DNA of 6,708 nucleotides from an uncultured Clostridia bacterium (GTDB lineage: Bacteria; Bacillota; Clostridia; TANB77; CAG-508). Shown here one piece after another: positions 1 through 5,171 of the stretch (its first letter is position 1; the number at the start of each line of letters is the position of its first letter). The notes under the pieces are model-generated. The model saw only the letters and a program-made list of their open reading frames with translations. It was not told the DNA's origin and made no database searches. Position numbers and translations under genes: made by a program. The DNA lies in the NCBI GenBank assembly GCA_947625565.1, contig CANQOU010000066.1:1-6708 (forward strand). Reading direction: 5' to 3'.

Positions 1-16
1 ATAATTAAATTTACAC

Positions 17-370
17 GGGGATGCAATGGTTTCGACATTGCACTAGAAGGATAGATAGCAAGTAGTGGATTCTCGTTGGCCACTTTAAAAAACGGGAAAT
101 TAAATATAAATGCAGATAATAATAGAGAACTTGCATTAGCTGCCTAAGTGTAGCTACGCTTTACCTTTGTTCCTATCGCTTAGGATAAAGTGTCATTTAG
201 ATAGGAAACAAAACTATTCTTGCTCTTGGAATAGTGGGTATTTTTAGAGCTATGTTTCATTTTTCTTGTTTATTGAAAAAATGAAAAAGAAATTTATCAA
301 TAAACTAAACTTGTAGAAGTCTGTGTGAAAGGTGTTATGGACAGGAGTTCGACTCTCCTCATCTCCACCA
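17..370 (+). ncRNA. ssrA: tmRNA (transfer-messenger RNA), complete one-piece form
   Basis: tmRNA rescues ribosomes stalled on mRNAs without a stop codon: it acts as tRNA-Ala, then as a template for a degradation tag. The 5' end GGGGATG (17-23) pairs with CATCTCC (361-367) to form the acceptor stem, followed by an encoded CCA (368-370). A T-arm with a GTTCGAC loop lies between GGAG and CTCC arms near 344-358. A tag reading frame is present at 112-147, with pseudoknot-rich sequence between about 150 and 300. The 354-nt length fits one-piece bacterial tmRNAs. Only 16 bases upstream are visible, so its promoter is outside the window. The 3' end is followed 14 nt later by a hairpin terminator. Tagged proteins are normally degraded by ClpXP, whose genes lie at the other end of this window. 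Confidence 0.97.
112..147 (+). other. tmRNA proteolysis-tag reading frame (ADNNRELALAA, stop TAA)
   Basis: Inside the tmRNA, GCA at 112 is the likely resume codon. Reading on gives ADNNRELALAA and a TAA stop at 145-147. The C-terminal ALAA is the hallmark recognised by ClpX. The Arg-Glu pair in the middle is less usual than the aromatic or aliphatic residues often found there in clostridial tags. The exact resume codon is inferred from the ALAA frame and the usual Ala start. Confidence 0.85.
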
Positions 371-377
371 AAAATAG

Positions 378-528
378 CAATAATAAAGACATCTAGCAAA
401 GTAGATGTCTTTTATTTAAGAAAGTTTAGGTGGGTTGACCTTTCCACATCTCCTAGCTATGGGTGGCGGCTGCCTGTTCCGCCCTCAGAAACTCTCTTTT
501 ATGTTATTTTATGTCTTTCTTTTTAGTT
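378..528 (-). ncRNA. Candidate novel small structured RNA
   Basis: This stretch has its own near-consensus promoter (535-563), no credible reading frame and an intrinsic terminator (385-412), so it looks like an independent leftward RNA gene of about 150 nt. The core (431-490) is about 58% G+C by count, far above the surrounding AT-rich DNA, as expected for a structured RNA in such a genome. Read on the - strand, AAGAGAGTTT and AAACTTTCTT can form a 10-bp closing stem with one G-U pair. It encloses a GGCGG/CCGCC hairpin (loop AACAGGCAG), a CCCAT/ATGTGG hairpin whose loop carries AGGAG, and a short AGGT/ACCT hairpin. I do not recognise SRP RNA, 6S RNA, RNase P RNA or a known riboswitch. The start is inferred from the promoter and the end from the terminator. 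It could also be a type I toxin leader remnant or an antisense RNA. Confidence 0.6.
385..417. terminator. Bidirectional rho-independent terminator between tmRNA and the leftward small RNA
   Basis: An 11-bp perfect stem (385-395 paired with 402-412) with the 6-nt loop GCAAAG is followed by TATTTAAG on the + strand. On the - strand it is followed by T-rich TATTATTG. It ends tmRNA transcription. By position it can also end leftward transcription from the promoter at 535-563. Confidence 0.85.
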
Positions 529-534
529 ATATTC

Positions 535-563
535 ATTATAACACACATTTTTTTGCTTGTAAA
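535..563 (-). promoter_or_regulatory. Strong sigma-A promoter for the candidate small RNA
   Basis: On the - strand TTTACA (-35, 558-563) is followed by a 17-nt spacer and TATAAT (-10, 535-540), with TGT just before it making an extended -10 (TGnTATAAT). This is the best promoter match in the window. It starts 7 bp past the stop codon of the upstream leftward gene, with predicted initiation near 528. Confidence 0.8.
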
Positions 564-570
564 GTAGTTT

Positions 571-936
571 TTATTCGTATTTTTTTGCATATCCGTTATT
601 TAAATATATATTCTTTTTTCTTTCTGTCATTGTAAATAATGTCTTTGCAAATATTGTACCTTTATTAGTTATTCTTACAGCTACTAATACAAATTCATTA
701 TTTATTTTATATTCTTTTATATATTCTATTGAACCCTGATTAGGGTTTCTTGCCACATAAGTTGGATTTTTGATTATATTATCTATATCTTGTCCATATT
801 TTTCATAATCTTCTTTATGTTGTCTTTTCATATGTTCTATATTAGTTTCTCCTAATATTATTGGCAATTCTTTTTCGTATTTTAATCCCAATAATTGTAT
901 AACTTTTTTGTTTACTTTTCCTATTTGTCTACTCAT
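571..936 (-). CDS. PBECR/BECR-fold nuclease-like protein (probable, phage-type)
   Basis: A 121-aa soluble protein with no signal peptide or membrane segment. From memory its pattern resembles the phage-associated Barnase-EndoU-ColicinE5/D-RelE-like nucleases (PBECR group, perhaps PBECR3). It has an N-terminal IGKVNKKVIQLLG segment, an IEHMKRQH motif (His35, His40) followed by DYEKYG, a turn at NPTYVARNP (about 58-65), then SIEYIKEY (69-76), FVLVAVRI with Arg88, and KTLFTM (98-103). In this superfamily conserved His, Arg and Ser/Thr residues build an RNase site; which residues act here is inference. GAAAGG lies 8 nt before the ATG and a good promoter lies at 963-990. No antitoxin-like gene directly abuts it; the 183-aa gene upstream has its own promoter, and the small RNA unit begins just after its stop. 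The family call was not confirmed by a search. Confidence 0.6.
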   Translation of the reverse strand: MSRQIGKVNKKVIQLLGLKYEKELPIILGETNIEHMKRQHKEDYEKYGQDIDNIIKNPTYVARNPNQGSIEYIKEYKINNEFVLVAVRITNKGTIFAKTLFTMTERKKNIYLNNGYAKKYE

Positions 937-962
937 ATTCTATACCTTTCTTGAATGTGACT

Positions 963-990
963 ATTATAAATTAAATAAAAAATAGTTCAA
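963..990 (-). promoter_or_regulatory. Sigma-A promoter of the PBECR-like gene
   Basis: TTGAAC (985-990) and TATAAT (963-968) are separated by 16 nt on the - strand, with initiation expected near 956 and the ATG at 936. A 14-bp AT-only palindrome ATTTTATATAAAAT (992-1005) lies just upstream of the -35. It may be a weak terminator for the preceding gene, a binding site, or chance in AT-rich DNA. Confidence 0.65.
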
Positions 991-1014
991 GTATTTTATA
1001 TAAAATATTAAAAT

Positions 1015-1566
1015 CTAGCCCATGCTTCTTTTAAATTCTCCATTCTTATAATATAAATTATCCCCTGTTTTTGCCCAAAAAGGTATAAGTGCATTTGGAA
1101 CTTTGATTGTCCTTTTTTTATTATTTCCGTAAGTCAATATTGAATAATCATTTGTCTTTTCTTTGAGTATATATTTTGCATCTGATGCAATTTCTGACAT
1201 TTTATTTTGCTCAATAAAATCTTTTTGAATTGCATCATATTCTTTAATATCTACTAAATTATTAAAAAATTGTTCTGTTAAATTTTCTTCAATTTCATAA
1301 CTTCCATTTTTGTATATTAGAACTGTATCTTCTTGTATTTTATCCAATATTTCTTTTGAAATATCATTTTCTTTTGCCACTTGATTATTATTTATGTTTT
1401 GCAAATATGCTCCATCTGTTTCAATTTCAACTACTTGATATAAACAATTTTCTTGCTTTAAACTACTTACTTTTTCTAAATGATTTGATAATTCTTGCAT
1501 AAAGTTTTGAACAAAAGTGCTTTCTTTGATGCCATTTATTATGTTGTTAAATAAATCTAAATTCAA
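1015..1566 (-). CDS. Hypothetical protein with two similar YKNG-ending modules
   Basis: A 183-aa protein of no family I recognise, with no signal peptide or membrane span. The N-terminal part (1-38) is helical and may be coiled. Two stretches look alike: about 42-92, starting LYQVVEIETDGAYLQ and ending LIYKNGSYEI, and about 131-180, starting KYILKEKTNDYSILT and ending LYYKNGEFKR. Both look like small beta-rich modules; the second, with a VPNALIPFWAKTGD stretch, faintly recalls DUF3006-like barrels, but that is only a suggestion. The start is TTG: AGGAGG (1574-1579) lies 7 nt upstream, ideally placed, and the next in-frame ATG is at residue 23 without such a site. It has its own promoter at 1646-1674. 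The stop is TAG, 78 bp before the PBECR-like gene. Confidence 0.8.
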   Translation of the reverse strand: MNLDLFNNIINGIKESTFVQNFMQELSNHLEKVSSLKQENCLYQVVEIETDGAYLQNINNNQVAKENDISKEILDKIQEDTVLIYKNGSYEIEENLTEQFFNNLVDIKEYDAIQKDFIEQNKMSEIASDAKYILKEKTNDYSILTYGNNKKRTIKVPNALIPFWAKTGDNLYYKNGEFKRSMG

Positions 1567-1573
1567 TAGGCTT

Positions 1574-1579
1574 CCTCCT
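1574..1579 (-). promoter_or_regulatory. Ribosome binding site that fixes a TTG start
   Basis: A perfect AGGAGG on the - strand sits 7 nt before TTG (1564-1566). No ATG or GTG in frame is correctly spaced from it, so it supports initiation at the TTG codon of the 183-aa gene. Confidence 0.8.
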
Positions 1580-1607
1580 TTTTATGAATTTGCTTTTTGG
1601 AATTTTA

Positions 1608-1627
1608 TTACTATAGAATTATAGTAA
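1608..1627. repeat. 8-bp inverted repeat in the leader of the 183-aa gene
   Basis: TTACTATA and TATAGTAA are perfect inverted copies around GAAT. The site lies between the promoter and the ribosome binding site, about 12-31 nt after the predicted start of transcription. It could be an operator or a small RNA hairpin; no family can be assigned. Confidence 0.5.
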
Positions 1628-1645
1628 AAGATTAAAACTGGTACT

Positions 1646-1674
1646 ATTATACAATGGTTTATATTAAAATTCAA
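1646..1674 (-). promoter_or_regulatory. Sigma-A promoter of the 183-aa gene
   Basis: On the - strand TTGAAT (-35, 1669-1674), a 17-nt spacer and a perfect TATAAT (-10, 1646-1651). It lies 80 bp upstream of the TTG start, in the 123-bp gap after the nuclease gene, so the 183-aa gene can be transcribed separately. Confidence 0.7.
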
Positions 1675-1689
1675 TATATTTATGTAAAT

Positions 1690-2466
1690 TTATTTTTTCC
1701 AACTTTCTCCAGTCTTATAATCTATTGTAATTCCCGGCTCTACATTATGAATATATACATTAAAACAAACTCCCTCTCCTTTATCTTCTACTGAATATGC
1801 CTCTATTTCTACTCCACTTGCTAAGAGATTATCTTCTTTAAATATAGGTGTCACTCTATATAATACGTGTACATTTTTTTTATTTTTATTTATATAATCT
1901 GCTACTATATTTTCAAAAGGCAACATTCCAGAAACATTAAAATATCTTGTTCCTGTGATTAAATTAAGTTTATTAGCATTTTCAGCTGATAATTGGTATC
2001 CTATTAAATGACATCTATTATACAAATATTCTCCATTATATTTCTTTTGTTTCCACCCAGTAGGTTTTACTGTTCCAATATCTCCTCTCTCCTCTTGTTC
2101 TTTTGGCATTGTTTCTAGACAGATATTGGCATAAGCAACTCCACATCTTCCATTTTCGTCTAATTCACTATATTTTTCAAAAGCTTCAGTTGTATATTCT
2201 TCTTCAGTAAAATATGGAATGTTATTATTTATTGTAACATATATTTCATTTGAATATTCTGGAATATCTAATATATTTGTATAATTTGTAGTTGCATCAA
2301 TAATATTTTGATTGCTGTAATTTATACTTGAACTAGTATTAGTATTTTTCATATTATCATTGATTATTGGATTTTGAACATATGCTAATATAATTAAAAA
2401 AATAGTTCCAATTATTGCTAATACTATTTGGTTTAAATTGTTTTTATTTTTTTTTCTTCTTGCCAT
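1690..2466 (-). CDS. Membrane-anchored or secreted DNA/RNA non-specific endonuclease
   Basis: A 258-aa nuclease of the beta-beta-alpha metal, EndA/streptococcal DNase-like group (Endonuclea_NS_2 type). A basic start (MARRKKNKNN) precedes one hydrophobic segment (about 13-30), an uncleaved anchor or signal sequence that places the enzyme outside the membrane. A low-complexity Asn/Thr/Ser linker (about 38-65) leads to the catalytic domain. Its core is NRCH (150-153), with His153 as the expected general base, then GYQLSAENANKLNLITGTRYFN, where Asn177 probably holds Mg2+, and GMLPFENIVADYI (180-192). The classic motif is DRGH; NRCH is, to my knowledge, common in clostridial members and should not mean loss of activity. 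AAGGGA lies 11 nt before the ATG. Likely roles are nutrient or DNA scavenging, DNA uptake or competition; the sequence does not decide. It is divergent from the M14 peptidase gene, with an operator-like palindrome between them. Confidence 0.88.
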   Translation of the reverse strand: MARRKKNKNNLNQIVLAIIGTIFLIILAYVQNPIINDNMKNTNTSSSINYSNQNIIDATTNYTNILDIPEYSNEIYVTINNNIPYFTEEEYTTEAFEKYSELDENGRCGVAYANICLETMPKEQEERGDIGTVKPTGWKQKKYNGEYLYNRCHLIGYQLSAENANKLNLITGTRYFNVSGMLPFENIVADYINKNKKNVHVLYRVTPIFKEDNLLASGVEIEAYSVEDKGEGVCFNVYIHNVEPGITIDYKTGESWKK

Positions 2467-2490
2467 TCTTTATCACATCCCTTTACTTTT

Positions 2491-2509
2491 TACAATATAT
2501 CATATTGTA
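2491..2509. promoter_or_regulatory. 19-bp perfect palindrome, operator-like, upstream of the nuclease gene
   Basis: TACAATAT-ATC-ATATTGTA has perfect 8-bp arms and a 3-bp centre. It lies 25-43 bp upstream of the nuclease start codon in the divergent spacer and overlaps the best candidate -10 of that gene, where a repressor could block transcription. The binding protein is unknown. Confidence 0.55.
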
Positions 2510-2522
2510 TTATTTTTTTCAA
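2494..2522 (-). promoter_or_regulatory. Candidate promoter of the nuclease gene
   Basis: TTGAAA (2517-2522), 17-nt spacer, TATATT (2494-2499) on the - strand. This would start transcription near 2487 with a very short leader before the ribosome binding site at 2478-2483. AT-rich DNA gives many such matches, so it is tentative. Confidence 0.4.
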
Positions 2523-2529
2523 TTTTTTC

Positions 2530-2559
2530 ATACAATGTTTATCTTTTCATATATTGTAT
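2530..2559. repeat. Second inverted pair of ATTGTAT half-sites
   Basis: ATACAAT (2530-2536) and ATTGTAT (2553-2559) are exact inverted copies 16 bp apart and share the ATTGTA core of the palindrome at 2491-2509. They lie just before the ribosome binding site (AGGGTGG, 2561-2567) of the M14 peptidase gene. With the first palindrome they make four ATTGTA-type half-sites in about 70 bp. Confidence 0.4.
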
Positions 2560-2571
2560 TAGGGTGGTTTT

Positions 2572-3490
2572 ATGAATATTGTTACTACAAATGCAAAATA
2601 TTCTTATTCTTTAATGGTAGCTAACTTAGATTCTTTGAAGAAAGTATATCCTTTTTTAGACTTTGAAATTGTTGGAAAAAGTGTATTAGAAAAAAATATT
2701 TATGTTATAAAGCTTGGTGATGGACCTAATAATGTTTTTTATTCGGCCTCCATACATGCTAATGAATGGATTACAAGTATTCTTTTAATGAAATTTATTG
2801 AAGATTATTGTGAAGCTTATACTAGAAATTCTAGTTTATTTGGATATTCTATAAAAGACATTTTTCACTCCTCTTCTATTTATTTAATACCTATGGTAAA
2901 TCCTGATGGAGTTGATTTAGTAACAGGCTCTATTTCTTCTAGCTCTCCTTATTTTAAAAATGCCTTAGCCATTTCAAAACAATTTTCAAATATTCATTTT
3001 CCTTCTGGTTGGAAAGCAAATATTAGAGGTGTAGATTTAAATTTACAATTTCCTGCACGGATGGAATAATGCAAAACAAATTAAATATGCACAAGGATAT
3101 GATAAACCTTCTCCCCGTGATTTTGTTGGATTTGCTCCATTAACAGAGCCAGAAGCATTAGCTATATACAATTTTACATTATCTCATGATTTTCGTTTAG
3201 TATTAGCTTACCATACACAAGGAAAAGAAATTTATTGGCAGTTTCAAAATTATAATCCAGAAAATTCATATCAAATAGGTCAAAAATTAGCAAATGTTAG
3301 TGGATATACTCTTTCTTCTACTCCATATAGTTCTGGTTTTGCAGGTTTTAAAGATTGGTTTATTCAAGAATATAATAGACCAGGATATACTATTGAGGCA
3401 GGTATTGGTAATAATCCTTTGCCTATTTCACAATTTGATAAGATTTATCAAGATAATTTAGGTATATTTGTATTAAGTGCAATTTTATAA
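2572..3490 (+). pseudogene. M14C gamma-D-glutamyl-diamino acid peptidase, frameshifted by one extra base
   Basis: The family consists of zinc carboxypeptidase-fold enzymes that cleave the gamma-D-Glu to diaminopimelate (or Lys) bond of peptidoglycan peptides. Residues 1-162 read from ATG 2572. One extra base, best placed at C3058, then makes the frame stop at 3067-3069. Omitting it restores PAGWNNAKQIK and the frame runs without another stop to TAA 3488-3490, giving 305 aa, a full peptidase domain. Numbered on the repaired protein: HANE gives zinc ligands His62 and Glu65, NPDGVD is at 110-115, NIRGVDLN (150-157) is the substrate-binding stretch, AYHTQG supplies His214 as third ligand, and TIEAGIG holds catalytic Glu276. 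No signal peptide or LysM is seen, so it may act on recycled muropeptides in the cytoplasm. The decay is a single event, so it is recent or a sequence error; as it stands the product lacks His214 and Glu276 and should be inactive. Confidence 0.88.
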
Positions 3491-3521
3491 AAAATTACCA
3501 AAAGGTTTTTATTCCTTTTGG
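3488..3521 (-). terminator. Rho-independent terminator of the leftward SDR/maf/clpX/clpP cluster
   Basis: CCAAAAGG (3498-3505) pairs with CCTTTTGG (3514-3521), an 8-bp stem with an 8-nt loop, 14 bp past the SDR stop codon. On the - strand the stem is followed by TAATTTTTTATAAAATT, a good T-tract. On the + strand the T-tract is poor, so it would end the M14 transcript less well. Confidence 0.75.
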
Positions 3522-3535
3522 CATATTTATCAAAC

Positions 3536-4480
3536 TTATCCTTTATATTCTCCACCATTTATATGCATTACTTGCCCTGTTACATATGATGAATCATCAC
3601 TTGCTAAATATATAAATAGTGGTGCTATTTCATATGGATGTCCTGCTCTACCCATTGGAGCATTTGAACCTAATGTAGGTATCTTTTCTGCCTCCCAACA
3701 TGCTGGTCGTAATGGTGTCCAAAATACACCTGGAGATACTGCATTTACCCTTATATTTTTATCTGCTAAATTGGTTGCAAGTGCTCTCGTAAAACCTACA
3801 ATAGCTCCCTTTGTTGTAACATAATCTATCAGTTCTGGTTCTCCTCTAAAAGTTGTTATTGATGTTACATTGATAATACTTGTTCCTGGTAACATATGTT
3901 TTAATGCTCTTTTAGTTAAATAAAACATTGAATATATATTAGTTTTCATTGTTAAATCAAACTGCTCATCAGTAATATCAAGCAAACTTTTCTGTTGATA
4001 TTGAACAGCAGCATTATTAACTAAAATATCGATTTTTCCAAACTGTTTCATTGTTTCTTCAACTATTTTATCACAAAAACTAGTTTCTTTAATATCTCCT
4101 GAAAGTAAGATACAAGTTCCCCCTAATCTTTCAATAAAGCTTTTTGTTTCTTCAGCATCTTTATGTTCGTTATAATAAGCAATTACAATTGTTGCACCTT
4201 CTTTTGCAAAACCAACTGCAACAGCTCTTCCTATTCCAGAATCTCCTCCTGTAATAATTGCAACTTTACCAACTAATTTTCCTGCTGCTCTATAATATGG
4301 ATTGTTAAAAATTGGCCTTGGCTTCATTAAATATTCCATTCCTGGTTGTGTATCTTGATGTTGTGGAGGAAATTCAAGTTTGTAATCTTTACAAATTAAA
4401 CCATATCCTTGTTCATTTATGTACTTTAATCCATAATCATCTTGCCCATTCTGATTTGAAGTATAGTATTCATAATTCAT
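3536..4480 (-). CDS. SDR-family NAD(P)-dependent oxidoreductase (general-stress YhdF/YdaD/YghA-like)
   Basis: A 314-aa classical short-chain dehydrogenase with the roughly 40-65-residue N-terminal extension (PPQHQDTQPG, then MEYLMKPRP) typical of the YhdF/YdaD/YghA group, annotated as glucose/ribitol-dehydrogenase-like or general stress proteins. Numbered from ATG 4480: the Rossmann nucleotide site is TGGDSGIG (77-84), NNAA is at 155-158, catalytic Ser207 lies in VTSIT, and Tyr220 and Lys224 form YVTTK, followed by NAVSPGVFWTPL and a C-terminal SSYVTGQVMHINGG. All catalytic residues are present; the substrate is unknown and such proteins are cytoplasmic. A longer GTG start at 4487-4489 exists, but the GTG is itself part of the GAGGTG ribosome binding site that serves ATG 4480, so the shorter form is preferred. 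It follows maf by 62 bp on the same strand, with no clear promoter between, so it is probably the last gene of the clpP-clpX-maf unit. Confidence 0.93.
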   Translation of the reverse strand: MNYEYYTSNQNGQDDYGLKYINEQGYGLICKDYKLEFPPQHQDTQPGMEYLMKPRPIFNNPYYRAAGKLVGKVAIITGGDSGIGRAVAVGFAKEGATIVIAYYNEHKDAEETKSFIERLGGTCILLSGDIKETSFCDKIVEETMKQFGKIDILVNNAAVQYQQKSLLDITDEQFDLTMKTNIYSMFYLTKRALKHMLPGTSIINVTSITTFRGEPELIDYVTTKGAIVGFTRALATNLADKNIRVNAVSPGVFWTPLRPACWEAEKIPTLGSNAPMGRAGHPYEIAPLFIYLASDDSSYVTGQVMHINGGEYKG

Positions 4481-4486
4481 TTTTTT

Positions 4487-4492
4487 CACCTC
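4487..4492 (-). promoter_or_regulatory. Ribosome binding site that decides the SDR start
   Basis: GAGGTG on the - strand ends 6 nt before ATG 4478-4480. The alternative upstream GTG overlaps this motif and has no ribosome binding site of its own. Confidence 0.7.
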
Positions 4493-4542
4493 AATTATTT
4501 ATATTCTAAATAAAAAATTTGGTGAGTTATATGAATTATTTT

Positions 4543-5112
4543 TTATTGTTTTATAAACTTGTAAACTAGATGTATTGGTAAACCAACTACTGTTGTATAA
4601 TTTCCTTCTATTTTATTAACAAATACGCCAAATTCAGTCTGTATTCCATATGCTCCTGCTTTATCTATTGCCTTTCCTGTTGCAACCCATTTATCAATTT
4701 CTTCGTCTGTCATATCTTCTAAATATACTTTGGACTTGTCGTGTGTTTTATATTCTTTATATTTTCCATCCTTCTCTATTAAGACAGTTAAGCCTGTTAT
4801 AACTTCGTGTGTTCTATCACCTTCCAACAATTCTTTTATCATTTGTTTTGCATTTTTTTGGTTTTTTGGCTTACCATATATTTTTCCATTTTTTACTATA
4901 ATTGAGTCTGCACCTATAATTATTCTATTACCCTTTGTTCTATCATAAACATTTTTAGCTTTTACATATGATAAATTTTCAGTTTGCTTCTCAGGTGTCA
5001 ATCCTTCTTGCATAATTTCTTTTTCTTGACTTACCATTATTTCAAATTTTGGCACTACTAGTTGTAGTAATTCTTTTCTTCTAGGTGAAGCTGATGCTAA
5101 TATTATTTTCAT
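4543..5112 (-). CDS. maf: Maf family nucleotide pyrophosphatase
   Basis: A 189-aa cytoplasmic Maf/Ham1-superfamily protein, the usual family length. Maf proteins hydrolyse nucleoside triphosphates, canonical pyrimidine and modified ones, to the monophosphate and pyrophosphate; they were first described as septum-formation inhibitors. Visible motifs are SASPRR (7-12) in the phosphate-binding loop, Lys51 in YVKAKN, GADS (67-70) with the metal-binding acidic residue, GKP (80-82), THEVITG (101-107), DKAGAYGIQ (150-158) and the closing GNYTTVVGLP (170-179). SPRR at the start and AGAYGIQ favour the YhdE-like (dTTP/UTP) branch over YceF, an inference from motifs. AAAGGAG stands before the ATG at normal spacing. 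It lies 47 bp after clpX on the same strand, so it is probably co-transcribed with it. Confidence 0.95.
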   Translation of the reverse strand: MKIILASASPRRKELLQLVVPKFEIMVSQEKEIMQEGLTPEKQTENLSYVKAKNVYDRTKGNRIIIGADSIIVKNGKIYGKPKNQKNAKQMIKELLEGDRTHEVITGLTVLIEKDGKYKEYKTHDKSKVYLEDMTDEEIDKWVATGKAIDKAGAYGIQTEFGVFVNKIEGNYTTVVGLPIHLVYKFIKQ

Positions 5113-5149
5113 TATATACTCCTTTATTTTTGTATTATATAAAATATTA

Positions 5150-5171
5150 GAAACAGCGATTAAGCTGTTTC
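5150..5171 (-). other. 8-bp hairpin spanning the clpX stop codon
   Basis: On the - strand GAAACAGC, loop TTAATC, GCTGTTTC form a perfect 8-bp hairpin with the clpX stop codon TAA in the loop. The following sequence, TAATATTTTATA, is T-rich but not a clean T-tract. It could be an inefficient terminator between clpX and maf or a 3'-end stabilising structure. Confidence 0.45.

Noticed and set aside
343..370. Direct repeat of the tmRNA 3' end as an attachment site
   Set aside because: No second copy was found by eye; TCTCCTC strings near 2080-2100 match only a few bases inside the nuclease gene.
413..455. Very short leftward frames inside the small RNA (ATG or GTG near 446-449, 7-11 codons)
   Set aside because: The AGGAG motif is too close to these starts, the peptides have no hydrophobic segment as type I toxins do, and the motif is better explained as a hairpin loop.
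461..483. T-box-like GGGTGG string on the + strand
   Set aside because: It lacks the full T-box consensus, has no specifier-loop region upstream and no rightward gene follows.
332..635. Two overlapping rightward reading frames (64 and 66 codons) across the tmRNA end, terminator and small RNA region
   Set aside because: They run through tmRNA 3' sequence and a terminator hairpin, lack ribosome binding sites, and have Phe/Ser/Tyr-rich content typical of antisense frames in AT-rich DNA.
4521..4569. Small rightward frame with a GGTGAG ribosome-site look-alike between maf and the SDR gene (12 codons)
   Set aside because: It overlaps the end of maf on the other strand, is very short, and has no promoter or similarity to anything known.
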